64,000 bases of DNA from Dreissena polymorpha (lineage: Eukaryota; Mollusca; Bivalvia; Myida; Dreissenidae), in NCBI RefSeq assembly GCF_020536995.1, contig NC_068365.1:33433067-33497066 (forward strand), written 5' to 3'. Position 1 is the first letter of the stretch; each line of letters starts with the position of its first letter. Below the pieces are notes generated by a model. The model saw only the letters and a program-made list of their open reading frames with translations. It had not been told where the DNA came from and searched no databases. Made by a program: the position numbers and the translations under genes. Positions 1 through 10,000 of the stretch are shown in pieces.

Positions 1-545
1 GTCGGTCGGTACGTCAACCGAATGGTTTCCGGATGATAACTCAAGAACGATTACTGTATATTGGGGTATATTGTTTTGCACATGTCGGTCCGTCGGTCGG
101 TACGTCCACCGAATGGTTTCCGGATGATAACTCAAGAACGATTACGCCTAGGATCATGAAACTTCATAGGTGCATTGATCATGACTGGAAGATGACCCCT
201 ATTAATTTTCATGTCACTAGGTCAAAGGTCAAGGTCACAGTGACTCGAAACAGTAAAATGGTTTCCTGATGATAACTCAAGAACGCTTAGGCCTAGGATC
301 ATGAAACTTCATAGGTACATTGATCATGACTGACAGATGACCCCTATTGATTTTCAGGTCACTAGGTCAAAGGTCAAGGTCACAGTGACTCGAAACAGTA
401 AAATGGTTTCCGGATGATGACTCAAGAATGCTTAGGCCTAGGATCATGAAACGTCATAGGTACATTGATCATGACTTGCTGATAATCCCTATTGATTTTC
501 ATGTCACTAGGTCAAAGCTCAAGGTCACAGTGATAAAAAACAGAT
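1..545. repeat. Tandem array of a bivalve-type dispersed repeat, unit about 144 bp
   Basis: Near-identical blocks recur at about 121, 266 and 411, each with GGATGATAACTCAAGAACG, then a GATCATGAAAC..CATAGG segment, then GTCACTAGGTCAAAGGTCAA. Spacing is 144-145 bp. A partial copy sits at the left edge, so the array probably continues outside the window. Short ORFs in it are by-products of the repeat. The same GGTCAAAGGTCAAGG theme returns at 41.0-41.8 kb. Copies are only mildly diverged. Confidence 0.85.
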
Positions 546-621
546 TCACACAATGGCTGCCACTACAACTGACAGCCCATTTGAGGGGCATGTGCGTGTT
601 TTACAAACAGCCCTTGTTTAG

Positions 622-1850
622 ATGAATATGTGGCAAATTTCATTCTTTCATGCAAGACTAAGTCAGGAACGGATTACGAACCCTCTAGTATTAGCAACAT
701 CATGTCATGCATAGATAGGGAAATAAAACACAACAAATATCCGTATTTGATCATGTCGAACACTGGCCCTGAGTTCAGTCTATCGAGGGATGCCTTCGCA
801 GCAAGGTCCAAGAGTCTAAAGAGACAAGGCAAAGGAAACAAACCGAAAGCTGCTTCTCAATTGACTGACGATGAGATTGGGGCTTTATACCAGAAACAGA
901 TTCTTGGTTGTCAGACTCCCAGTGCCTTGCTGAATACCATAAGGTATAATAACTGTGTCCACTTTGGCCTTCGGGGAACCACGGAGCAGTATAATCTCTG
1001 GTTTGAGTGATTTATTATCGTTTAGCCATTTCTTTTGAGTTTTCTATATTGCCTGAAATAAAAAAAAACAATAAAGTAACATTGAGAGATTATTTTGAAC
1101 AAATAGTAAATAATAATACACTAAATAAGTCGGCAAATGACATTTATTGCACACGGTACATCACACAGTTTTGAAGTTTATTATTTCAACAAGATTTTTT
1201 TCAAATGATAATTTGCACCATAGTTGCAAAAGGTACCATCTGCCATTTCAGTGTCCATGGTATTTTTTTGCACCAATGAGGCGATATTCAACTAGTATTC
1301 ATCTGTTCATGTTCATCTCTTCTTTTTAGCTGGGAAGACGTTACCCTCAGAACGGCAACAGATGACACGGATTTACTTGAACTGCATGAGCGCCAGACCA
1401 AAACAAGGTCAGGGGTGACATTTCAAACATCCGGAAAGTGCCACCTAGGATGTATGCCACACAAGAAGACAGCTGCCCCATCGCAGCCTACAAGTTGTTT
1501 GCCTCTTAGCGACCCACTGGATATTGTTAACCAGGAAGTCCATTCTACATTGCGCGTAGGACCTGGGCTTTGACAGGACCACATTGCCAGTGGTTTATTA
1601 TGCAGAGGGTCGGCCTAAATAAACTGGGACACATGGTTCGAAGTATAACTGAGCAGTGCGGGCTGGTCCGTCAGCGCTTGACTAACCACTTTGTTCGCAA
1701 GCGAATGGTCCAAATGCTCAGGGACGAAAACGTTGCACCTACTGACATTATGCATTTCACAGGCCACAAAAACATCTAATCTGTATTGAATTACAGTGCG
1801 ATTTCTGAAACACAGAAGGCCGGATCACACATCCTGTCTGGGAAACGACG
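622..1850 (+). pseudogene. Broken Crypton/DUF3504 tyrosine recombinase gene with one intron
   Basis: Exon 1 (622-1000) reads DEYVANFILSCKTKSGTDYE and continues to NTIRYNNCVHFGLRGTTEQY, the pattern of the DUF3504 domain shared by Crypton transposases and the domesticated QRICH1, ZMYM and KCTD1-like proteins. A 329-bp GT-AG intron (1001-1329) joins in phase: NL + C-WEDVTLR. Exon 2 carries the family block ELHERQTKTRSG, then after a frameshift DISNIRKVPPRMYATQED, then an internal stop, and then the catalytic end: HFVRKRMVQ (the H-x-x-R box), FTGHKN, and NYSAIS with the presumed nucleophilic Tyr. Another stop separates GHKNI from SVLNYS. Cryptons are DNA transposons that use a tyrosine recombinase. 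This copy cannot encode a full enzyme. Whether it was a mobile copy or a domesticated gene is unclear, because no termini were found. Confidence is high for the family and for its being broken, moderate for the ends. Confidence 0.8.
1001..1329 (+). other. Intron of the Crypton-like pseudogene
   Basis: It starts GTTTGAGT after AATCTCTG and ends TCTTTTTAG before CTGGGAAGAC. Removing it restores the family sequence NLCWEDV across the junction, so the copy was probably not generated through a spliced mRNA. No coding content inside. Confidence 0.7.
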
Positions 1851-2260
1851 CTATCCAGTCACTGCACTATCACGTCTAGCGCTTTCAAGGGACCAACATC
1901 CGAACACAGGCCCGTCAATATTCCGAACATTGATGTTCATTCTTTCCCTACCCTCTCGGAACAGCATCACGTGTCCGTCTCGTCTCCGATGAATCTCCTT
2001 CAGACACACTCTCAGTTTTATGGGGCAGTCTTCAATGTGAACAATTTCAACTTTTACACCAATTAAATCCAACGATCTGTGTAATTCGCGTGATATTTGT
2101 TTATCTTTTTGTTTCAGTTACATTCGTTGTGTAGTAACACTGCCACATGTTCTGTACATGATTTATTTATGATTGCAAATGGCGGCCTTCACCTTTTTTT
2201 GACGGAAAATTATTTGCTAATTCTCATTTAATACTTTATATTTGATAATAAAAATGTGTA

Positions 2261-3285
2261 CAGTCAAGTTACCATTACCGGATCATTACCCATAGCGGAT
2301 CACTTTGATGTTCAAGATTGCGTATCGCAAAAAATAGTTGACATTTTTAGATGATATTTTGCACACAGCATCTTCAAGGCCTGTTCTTTAAAACGGATTG
2401 ATTGAGTCGTAATCGGAGCTACTCTTTGTAAAACATTTCTGTATGTTTTGCTGACATGTACATACGACTTTTTTGACTTCCGTCTCGTTTCCAAATCGAG
2501 GTTGAACATTTTTCGCGGCCACGTGCTATAACTCTGTTGGAAAGTAAGAAGTTTACGCATTAATGTAAAGGCCATTTAGTGGTATTTTCTCTCTGCCTGC
2601 AAAAGTCCATTTCATATTTGATTTGTGTTTAAGATTTTGCAACACCTTAAATGAAATGAAGAATTAGGTAAATAACGGATCAAGCGTGATTATATGCGTA
2701 TTGATAATATATTATATTAAAATATATACAAATCTTGTTGATTCTTTCAATAAATGATCTCACTCTTAATGTTTTATTTATGTTCCATGTTCAATATCGA
2801 TGATGAGATATGATTCAAACAATTTACATGGTTTATAAGATGCCCATATTTTTTCGATCTTTTTAGGATTTTCAACAGATAATTCACACATGAACACCAT
2901 GCTTACAGCGTGGATACAAGATCACATATAGAACACAATTAATAACAAAAAAATAATATAATTTATAACTGGCAATGTAACATGGTCATTGTAAACAACA
3001 CATATCATGTTTCGACAGTTTAAATAGAGTGTTAAATGCCCCCCTGAGTTGTTTCAGTCACGTGATCCGTTATGGCTACAACTGAACCGTTAATGCATGA
3101 ATTCTGCGGCAAAAAAAAGGTATCACAAATACGTTTTGCCTGCGTTTAAAAATAAGAATATGTGCTGAATCAGTAAGCAAATGTAATATTTAATAAAACT
3201 GTTGTAAAAGAAGTCTCAAAACATGTATTCCTTTTCACAAGAACAACTTAATTACGCTACTGATCCGGTAATGGTAACTTGACTG
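2261..3285. mobile_element. Non-autonomous DNA transposon, about 1,025 bp, 25-bp terminal inverted repeats
   Basis: The left end 2261-2285 begins CAGTCAAGTTACCATTACCG; 3261-3285 is its perfect 25-bp reverse complement. Inside are several copies of a subterminal motif around CGGATCA or TGATCCG: near 2292-2303, 2670-2680 and 3062-3075, plus the TIRs themselves. Repeated subterminal motifs usually bind transposase. TA precedes the left end, but the right flank is AA, so a TA duplication is only half supported. The 87-codon minus ORF inside (2312-2575) resembles nothing I know. The CAGT terminus would suit a Tc1/mariner-like or related family. No transposase is seen. Confidence 0.8.
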
Positions 3286-3430
3286 AATAAATTAGAACCG
3301 ACGTATATGATGTTTATAATACGCGAGTAAAAATAGGTTAAAAACATAAAGGTACAGCCCCCGATTTTTGTTACATTATCGTTTCGTATAGATTCGTAAC
3401 AATTTTATTAAATTATTTGTAGGATAAATG

Positions 3431-3573
3431 GAATACTATGTAAATGTGCTTGTGTACTTAAATTTATCCAACTCGTGTCAGAAAGGCTAACAAGGCTCGG
3501 CAAGCCTCGCCATGTAAACCTTTCTGCACTCGTGGGATAAATTTAAGTACACAATCACACTAACATAGTATTC
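3431..3573. mobile_element. Foldback (palindromic) MITE-like element, 143 bp
   Basis: GAATACTATG at 3431-3440 pairs with CATAGTATTC at 3564-3573, and the complementarity continues inward through TGTACTTAAATTTATCC and the CAGAAAGG blocks to a small central GGCTCGGCAAGCCTCGCC loop region. Nearly the whole segment folds into one hairpin. No clear target duplication is visible. There is no coding capacity. Confidence 0.8.
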
Positions 3574-6500
3574 TCTATATCAATATAAGTATTGTCGCGT
3601 TTTTGATTTGCGTTTCTATTGAATTATATTGGACAAACATAAAATAAACATCATTATTTTTTAAATAATAACATTTTGTAGCAATAATTAATAAATTCAA
3701 TTGCATGACTCATTATCAAAACTATGGCATATATGTATTGTGCTAGTTGTTGGATATTAATGGATACAACGACATCGCAAACAAAATTATGTAGTATGAA
3801 AATATGCGTAACTGTATTGCATACACCATGAAAATCCCAGATCAAAAATGATTCCCGCTTTAATTATTCCAGTAAATTAATGTGGATTGTGGATTTTTAG
3901 GTTATTTCATACGTTTAAAAATGCACATTTTTCTAAACAGTTATCTGATAGTTGGGCCTATTTCATAAGTGTTATCGGTCAGATTTAAAATAACATTTAA
4001 AAAGGTCAGCGTCTACCATATATTTTATTATAAGTGTTTATTATATCGGTTTAATAACGAAACACTTCATAAAATAATGGATCGTGTTTCTTACAGGGAA
4101 ATATGGGCGTGGATTATCACACACATCGCTGTAGAATTGGATATTTCTGTACGGGTTGCTACAGGGGCTCGGTTGCTAAGAAAGGAAGTGCATCTGTCTT
4201 ACGTAATGAAGACTGACGGCAACATGACATCATGTTTATTTCGGCAGCCACCTCAAAGTGATCGTGAATATGCTTATCGAGTCATTTAACTATAAGTTTG
4301 AAAATTTCCAACTTGCACTTTCGATCTGCGAACTATACATGCACATATCTCGTTCATTCTAAAAACAAGAATGACTTCAGTGGAAGGTTATTATTTCTAA
4401 AAGTTTTAATAACACAGTCTTCACTTGAAATAAAATATAAAAGTTATATTTGACAATAGCCTTTATATGGTTTTAGACACGTTAAACGCACAGTTAATTA
4501 TCTTCTATACAGATTTACCATGATCGGAATTGGCTATGCTTTCATTCAGATTTTGCAAGTGTTTGTCATTAAACAACAGTTACATATATAAGGCCTGGAG
4601 CAAAATCCTTGACCAGTTACAGTCAAAACTACAGGTATCGATTAGCCGTTGTTAGTTTAAACGTGAATCAATTAAAAACATATAGTTCCTTGCACAGAAA
4701 CCACATTATTAAATAAAATTTTAAGTCCCTTTCTTAAGGTCTAATATCCGCTTCTTTTTCCCGCCTTCAATTAATGCACGTGCGAAAAACATATAAATGT
4801 GATGTTTCTTTTTAACAGCTTTCATTTCGTTGCTTACATTTATTTCGTTATAAATATTTTCTATTGTATTGCAGTAGACGTATAAGTCTTTATATACAAG
4901 ATTGTATGATTAAAAATGAAATTTATCTAGTTTCGTGTTGTTGTCTACGTATCGTTTAAATCGTTATATGTCTTAAATTTCATTATCCGTAGTTATATAA
5001 TTTTTCAGTAACAGATAGCCAATTTAGCACAAACTAATGTAGAACTAGACAAGTTTGTTTTAAGGTTGCTTTCTGATCATAAGTCAATACATATGTATTC
5101 ATTTTTAAGTCATCGTCAAGGACTTTCTTGGGTTGTCTGAGTTCGGCAAGCCTACTAGGTACGAAACTTGTACATATTTACATGAAACGATCTCTCAAAA
5201 ACAAATTTGTATTCGTGAAACAGAAAATATTAATGTAATCTGTGTTAAAAATGGTCGCAATGCAAATTTATATATTGAACTTATTTATTGTTATACTTAA
5301 CATATTAATTTTAATAGAATCCAGTTTGCAAATCTTTAAAATTGAACGTGTTACTTTCCGCTTTCTTCTGAGAATTATACAGTCATTTCGACAATGATTA
5401 ATCACAATTATGTATATTAAATACCGAACATTTAACCAATTTTCTTATCTAATGGATCATCTTTTTACAGATAGTGTACGTTTGTCGTTTTAATTGTGTT
5501 CAGTAGTAAGTTAATCAAGTGAAGATGTATATGTAAATTACGGTATATATTCGAGAATAAATCGTGCATTTGTTATTCCAATACAAAAACAGTAAATATG
5601 ATACATAATATAATAATGATAATTATACATTTTATTCACCACAACAGCGATACTAAACAAACTTGATATTGTTGTAAACGAACAATATTTGTGAAATATA
5701 AAACAATATATGAAAATAACAGCGTATCGTACTGTTTATGGATTCTGTTGCAGTGATATACAAGGTCCAAGGAGGCCACTCGTTCGACAGTACAGACCTA
5801 ACAATTATGTCGTTAAAGGTATGCTAAAATGTGTTCAGAAATATTGCTGGTGAAGTGTTTGGTTTGACATGCATTTATACTGGTTGAACCCCATATGAGT
5901 TAATCCTTTTTACGATTTATGTTGAATTGTTACTATCGTCCTGATTGTTTAAGGCAATTGGCCCCTTGCCCAGTTTTAGCCTCCTTTATTTGACCTCCAT
6001 CCCAACCCCCAAATTCCATGCATTTTACTCCTTTAAAATTGTTACCCGCTGTTGTCAAAGTGCAGCGAATCTTTTCAGTTGTAATGAATACACAGATGCA
6101 CAAAAAACCGCCATGTAAACCACTGATAAATCATCTGAAAGAAGGTAATGTGCATTCAAATACGATATTAATGATCTTAATACACCGAGTTGAAAACCCC
6201 TTGTAGGGTCCAGGCATTCATGAACTAGGCCATTAAATAAACAGACTACAATAGGTTAACAAGAAATTGTGTAAGGTATTTTTTTAGTGTAAATTTCCTG
6301 TCCTACCAATTTATAATCTGAATTAAATGTTTGTTTATTGTGTTTCTGTCGACGAACAGGGATGTCTGCTTTTTAGGCTGGAACTTGACAGGAAACGTCA
6401 AACAGAACTGAACAAGAAAAACAGAAGAGATTTGCAGCATCAGGCTTTTAGAGAAGTTCTCGATAACATATATGGTTTAAGTACAAGAACTGAATTGAGA

Positions 6501-6655
6501 ATATCACCATTGCTTACTATCAGCAAAAGAAAATTATATTTAATGATCCCATTGTCGTCATGGTGGGAGCGATTAGATTTTTCACTAGCCGTTAAATATC
6601 CTTGTGTAGGCCTTGCTTATCGCAACCACCGTAGTAAAAACTCGCACTTTTTTTA
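3574..6655. other. AT-rich intergenic DNA upstream of IAP-A
   Basis: No supported gene. Short ORFs at 3969-4289 and 6018-6206 lack recognisable domains. A 65-bp exon-like stretch at 5754-5818 has AG before and GT after it, but nothing supports its being coding. The ORF at 6376-6656 includes a charged stretch, LELDRKRQTELNKKNRRDL, that could be an upstream exon of IAP-A; I cannot confirm it. Confidence 0.5.
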
Positions 6656-7008
6656 GAATCGACTACATTAAGAGAATCGACTACATTCCGAGGAAATCCA
6701 AACAATCAAGTATGCAGACTTAATGTCAACTGATTGGGGATTCGATAAAGTTTGGGATAATTTATATCGCAGACATTATTCACGTCCCAATTCCTCAGCT
6801 TTTTATGATAGGCCTTCGTTTTGTTTGGACTTAAATAATATTACGAATCAAAACGTGTCAAATATCGGATCGAACTGCATGCTTGATCAGAAGGACACAC
6901 ATGCTTGGCTGGATTTTATCAAATGGGATCAAAGGATAGATTCCTTCAGCAGATACCCAATAGCAGAACATCAACGTCACGGAATTTGTTCAGCTGGTTT
7001 TTATTTAG
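6656..7008 (+). CDS. IAP-A exon a: N-terminal segment and first half of BIR1
   Basis: The open frame with ATG at 6723 reads MSTDWGFDKVWDNLYRR and on to RIDSFSRYPIAEHQRHG, then GFYLG, where a GT donor (7009) cuts at the position used by other BIR first-half exons. The 5' limit is a guess: a T-rich acceptor candidate lies at 6655, but the ATG frame is open only after 6671. The exon that should supply the CxxC..H..C half of this BIR was not found before the next exon. Confidence 0.6.
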
Positions 7009-10000
7009 GTATACATCATACGAATATTACATGATTGTGTTGTTTTGATGTTTTGTGTCGAACGAGTATGTTTAGGTTTACATCCAAAAAATATTAAATT
7101 GTTGTGGTGCTTTAATGTTTCGTGTCGAACGAGTTGGTTGTGTGGCTCGTGAAAATAAAACACATCCAACGAGTGCACATTTTTATATTAGCAAAATTAT
7201 TAAGTTTGTATTCTACCTACATTTATTTTCTATGCATGCCTATAAATATGTTTTCCATAATAATATCGAACGCTTTATAACTCGCAATCACGCATTTCAG
7301 ACGCCTTATAATACAAACAAGTTTTATTTAACAGCGAAATCATGTACATGAAAATGAGTTCTTTTATACGAAAAAAATAATGAATTATAAACTTGTAATA
7401 ACGAGATTTTAAGTTATTTTTTTCACTTAGTTAACTAAACTTCATATAGATTTACGCCTGGCGTCCAAATTAGTTGAGAACGACAAAGTGAAACATAAAC
7501 AGGTCGTGACACTGGAATCTCGCATAGATTCATACAAGAATTGGCCATTAGACCAACCCGAGAAACCGGAACAACTTGCGAAGGCAGGAATGTTTTACAC
7601 AGGTAATTCGAGTAGTCCATGAAAGAGTCCTATATTTAGTTCAATTGCATGTGAGTAGACTTAATTGTGGTAGCACGTTTAAGCTTTACATGTTATATAA
7701 TGTGTTTATGCAAGCCTTATAATTAACCTTTTATTAACTGTGAGATAAACGTTTGCTGCCCAACCCGTATTTAATCCATTTCGAGATGACGCCATTATAA
7801 ATATATTGTTTATGTTTTATCTTTTTTATGCATACGAGTGCGCGTTTACAATTGGCACGCTCCGATGACAGCACACTACACAATGCGTTTTTGTAAATGT
7901 ATTTCGCTTTCCAAGGTATTGAAGACCAGTGTCAGTGTTTCTCATGCGGCGGCGTCATCAGAGAATGGAGACCAGGAGTCGTTCCCTGGATTGAACACTT
8001 TCAACGGTTTTCATCGTGCTTTTATGCAACGGCATTCTATGGCGACGGTTTTATTAACCTGCTCGAATTCTCCAGGATTGTTACAGCAGTTGTAAGTTGG
8101 TTTGATATTGTAATTATCATAATTATTGATTCATAACTCAATGCTGTTTTACTTAAATAATCATCCACAGGAAAAATGCAGCAAAATAGGATGAAAACAT
8201 TACTGCGTTCAGTGGGGATGAAATGATTCTTCAGCAAGCAGTTGAGATGAACAGTTCTGCGGACGATGTCAGAAATACTGTTCTCAAGCCTATGCAACAA
8301 GGTCAGATAAACAGAAACTGTTAGATGTTGCATATATCAGACTGTTGTATTCCAATAATACTTTGATTTAACAAAAATAAGACAAGATTAACCCCAAACG
8401 ATTCCAAACGTGGCCATACTGTTAATTTTATCAGAGTTGCATAATATGTCGCAAACAATTAAAGGTACTGGTTCACGGTTTGCCAAAATAACAGTTTATA
8501 TGATTCACGAAAAGTGGAAGCATATAGTCGTCTCTTCGTTCGTCCATCCAAATGCTTATTTTGAATGAATTTAGTTTGCTAAACAAATGCCCGATAATCG
8601 TGTCCGTCCTTCTTGTCTGTCCGTGCGCTCTTCCGTCAATGAGACGTAGACCCTAGTGATCCGACCTTGTTAACACTTGATATGCAGTACGACTATAGAA
8701 TGAAGCGCATTATTGTCAGGTCGTTTCGATTAAAGAAAATTGGAAGTGATTACTTTTTATTATCGTTTCCGCGCAAAATGTCGGTCACTTATGATCCGAA
8801 ATTGATGAAACTTTATATGCAAGATCCCTGAATGGGGGAATATGCACATCGTTGTACGGTCGTGCCGATTTCAATAACCTTCAAGCGATTCATATCCGTT
8901 CGATTATATATATATATGTCACTGTTCGTTTCCGCGCGAAATCTCGGACCTTTATGAGCCGAATATGATGAACTTGATATGCAGCATTCCTGTAGGTAAA
9001 AAATGCACATCATTCTAAGATCGTTAAGGGCCAATTGCTTTTCATGGAGTTATTGCCCTTTGATTTATTAAACGTCACTTATAATTTCGAGATATCGCGC
9101 GACTTGTCAGCCACGAGTGTTCAGAATTGTATGTATAATATGCAGCATCTCTTTTAGGTGAACATGCGCATAGTTGTAAGGTAATTCTAGTCCAATGACT
9201 GTTCAGGATGTCATTGCTATTCAATAATTTATATGTCACTTTTTGGTTCGGCGCGAGATCTCAGACACATATGCTCCGGAATCGATTCAACTTGATATGC
9301 AGCAACCTTTTAATGGTAGAGTTGCCCATAGTTGTCAGGTCGTTCAGGTAAATTGATTGTTCAGTGATTAATTGCCCTTTTGTTATTAATATGTCATTTT
9401 CTAATTGATTTCTGCGCGAGATATGTGGAATGATTGGATTTAGTGAAACGTTAATTGCACTATTTTACGACGGATGTGTACATAATGTCAAGTCATTCCG
9501 TTTATTTGATTTGTCCGTCAGTTATTTTCCCATAAAAATAATTCCTGTCCAACGTTAGATCTCGGACACTACTAATCCTTATTTAATGACATTTCATATG
9601 CAGCATCCCTTTTTGGTGGACGTGCATATAGTTTCGATTATTCCGCTCAAATTAATTCAAGGAATTAATCATGCGACGCTTTTGATGAATCTTCCTCGTG
9701 AACTATTTTTAAGGAAGATTTTGTCCCTTTATTATTAATATAGCATTTTCTGATGACGTTTCCGCTTGATATTTCAGGAACGTATGATCCAAGTTTGATA
9801 ACAGTTTATATACGGTAATCTTAAAGGGAGGGCGTGCGCATATTGTTAGATCATACCTCATCAGCGATTTTCAAGCGTTTTATTGACTTTCGAATAACAA
9901 TGTGTTTTCGCGTGAAGGTCTCGGACACTAACTATAAGAAATACATTTTACTTATACTCTGAAAATTAACTTAATGATATTGTTGCATCATTTGCTTCAA

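Noticed and set aside
1570-2072. Separate small genes on both strands
   Set aside because: The plus ORFs are pieces of the Crypton-like gene; the minus ORF is its shadow.
3969-4289. 106-codon ORF
   Set aside because: No family resemblance; AT-rich intergenic location.
5754-5818. 65-bp exon-like segment between AG and GT upstream of IAP-A
   Set aside because: The short peptide shows no similarity to IAPs and phase cannot be tested.
7009-7449. Search for the missing zinc half of IAP-A BIR1
   Set aside because: No C-x2-C..H..C pattern in any plus frame; the ORF at 7115-7351 is unrelated.
8170-8189. AG at 8170 as the acceptor for the IAP-A UBA exon
   Set aside because: It gives an immediate in-frame stop; the AG at 8188-8189 gives an open, phase-consistent exon aligned with IAP-B.
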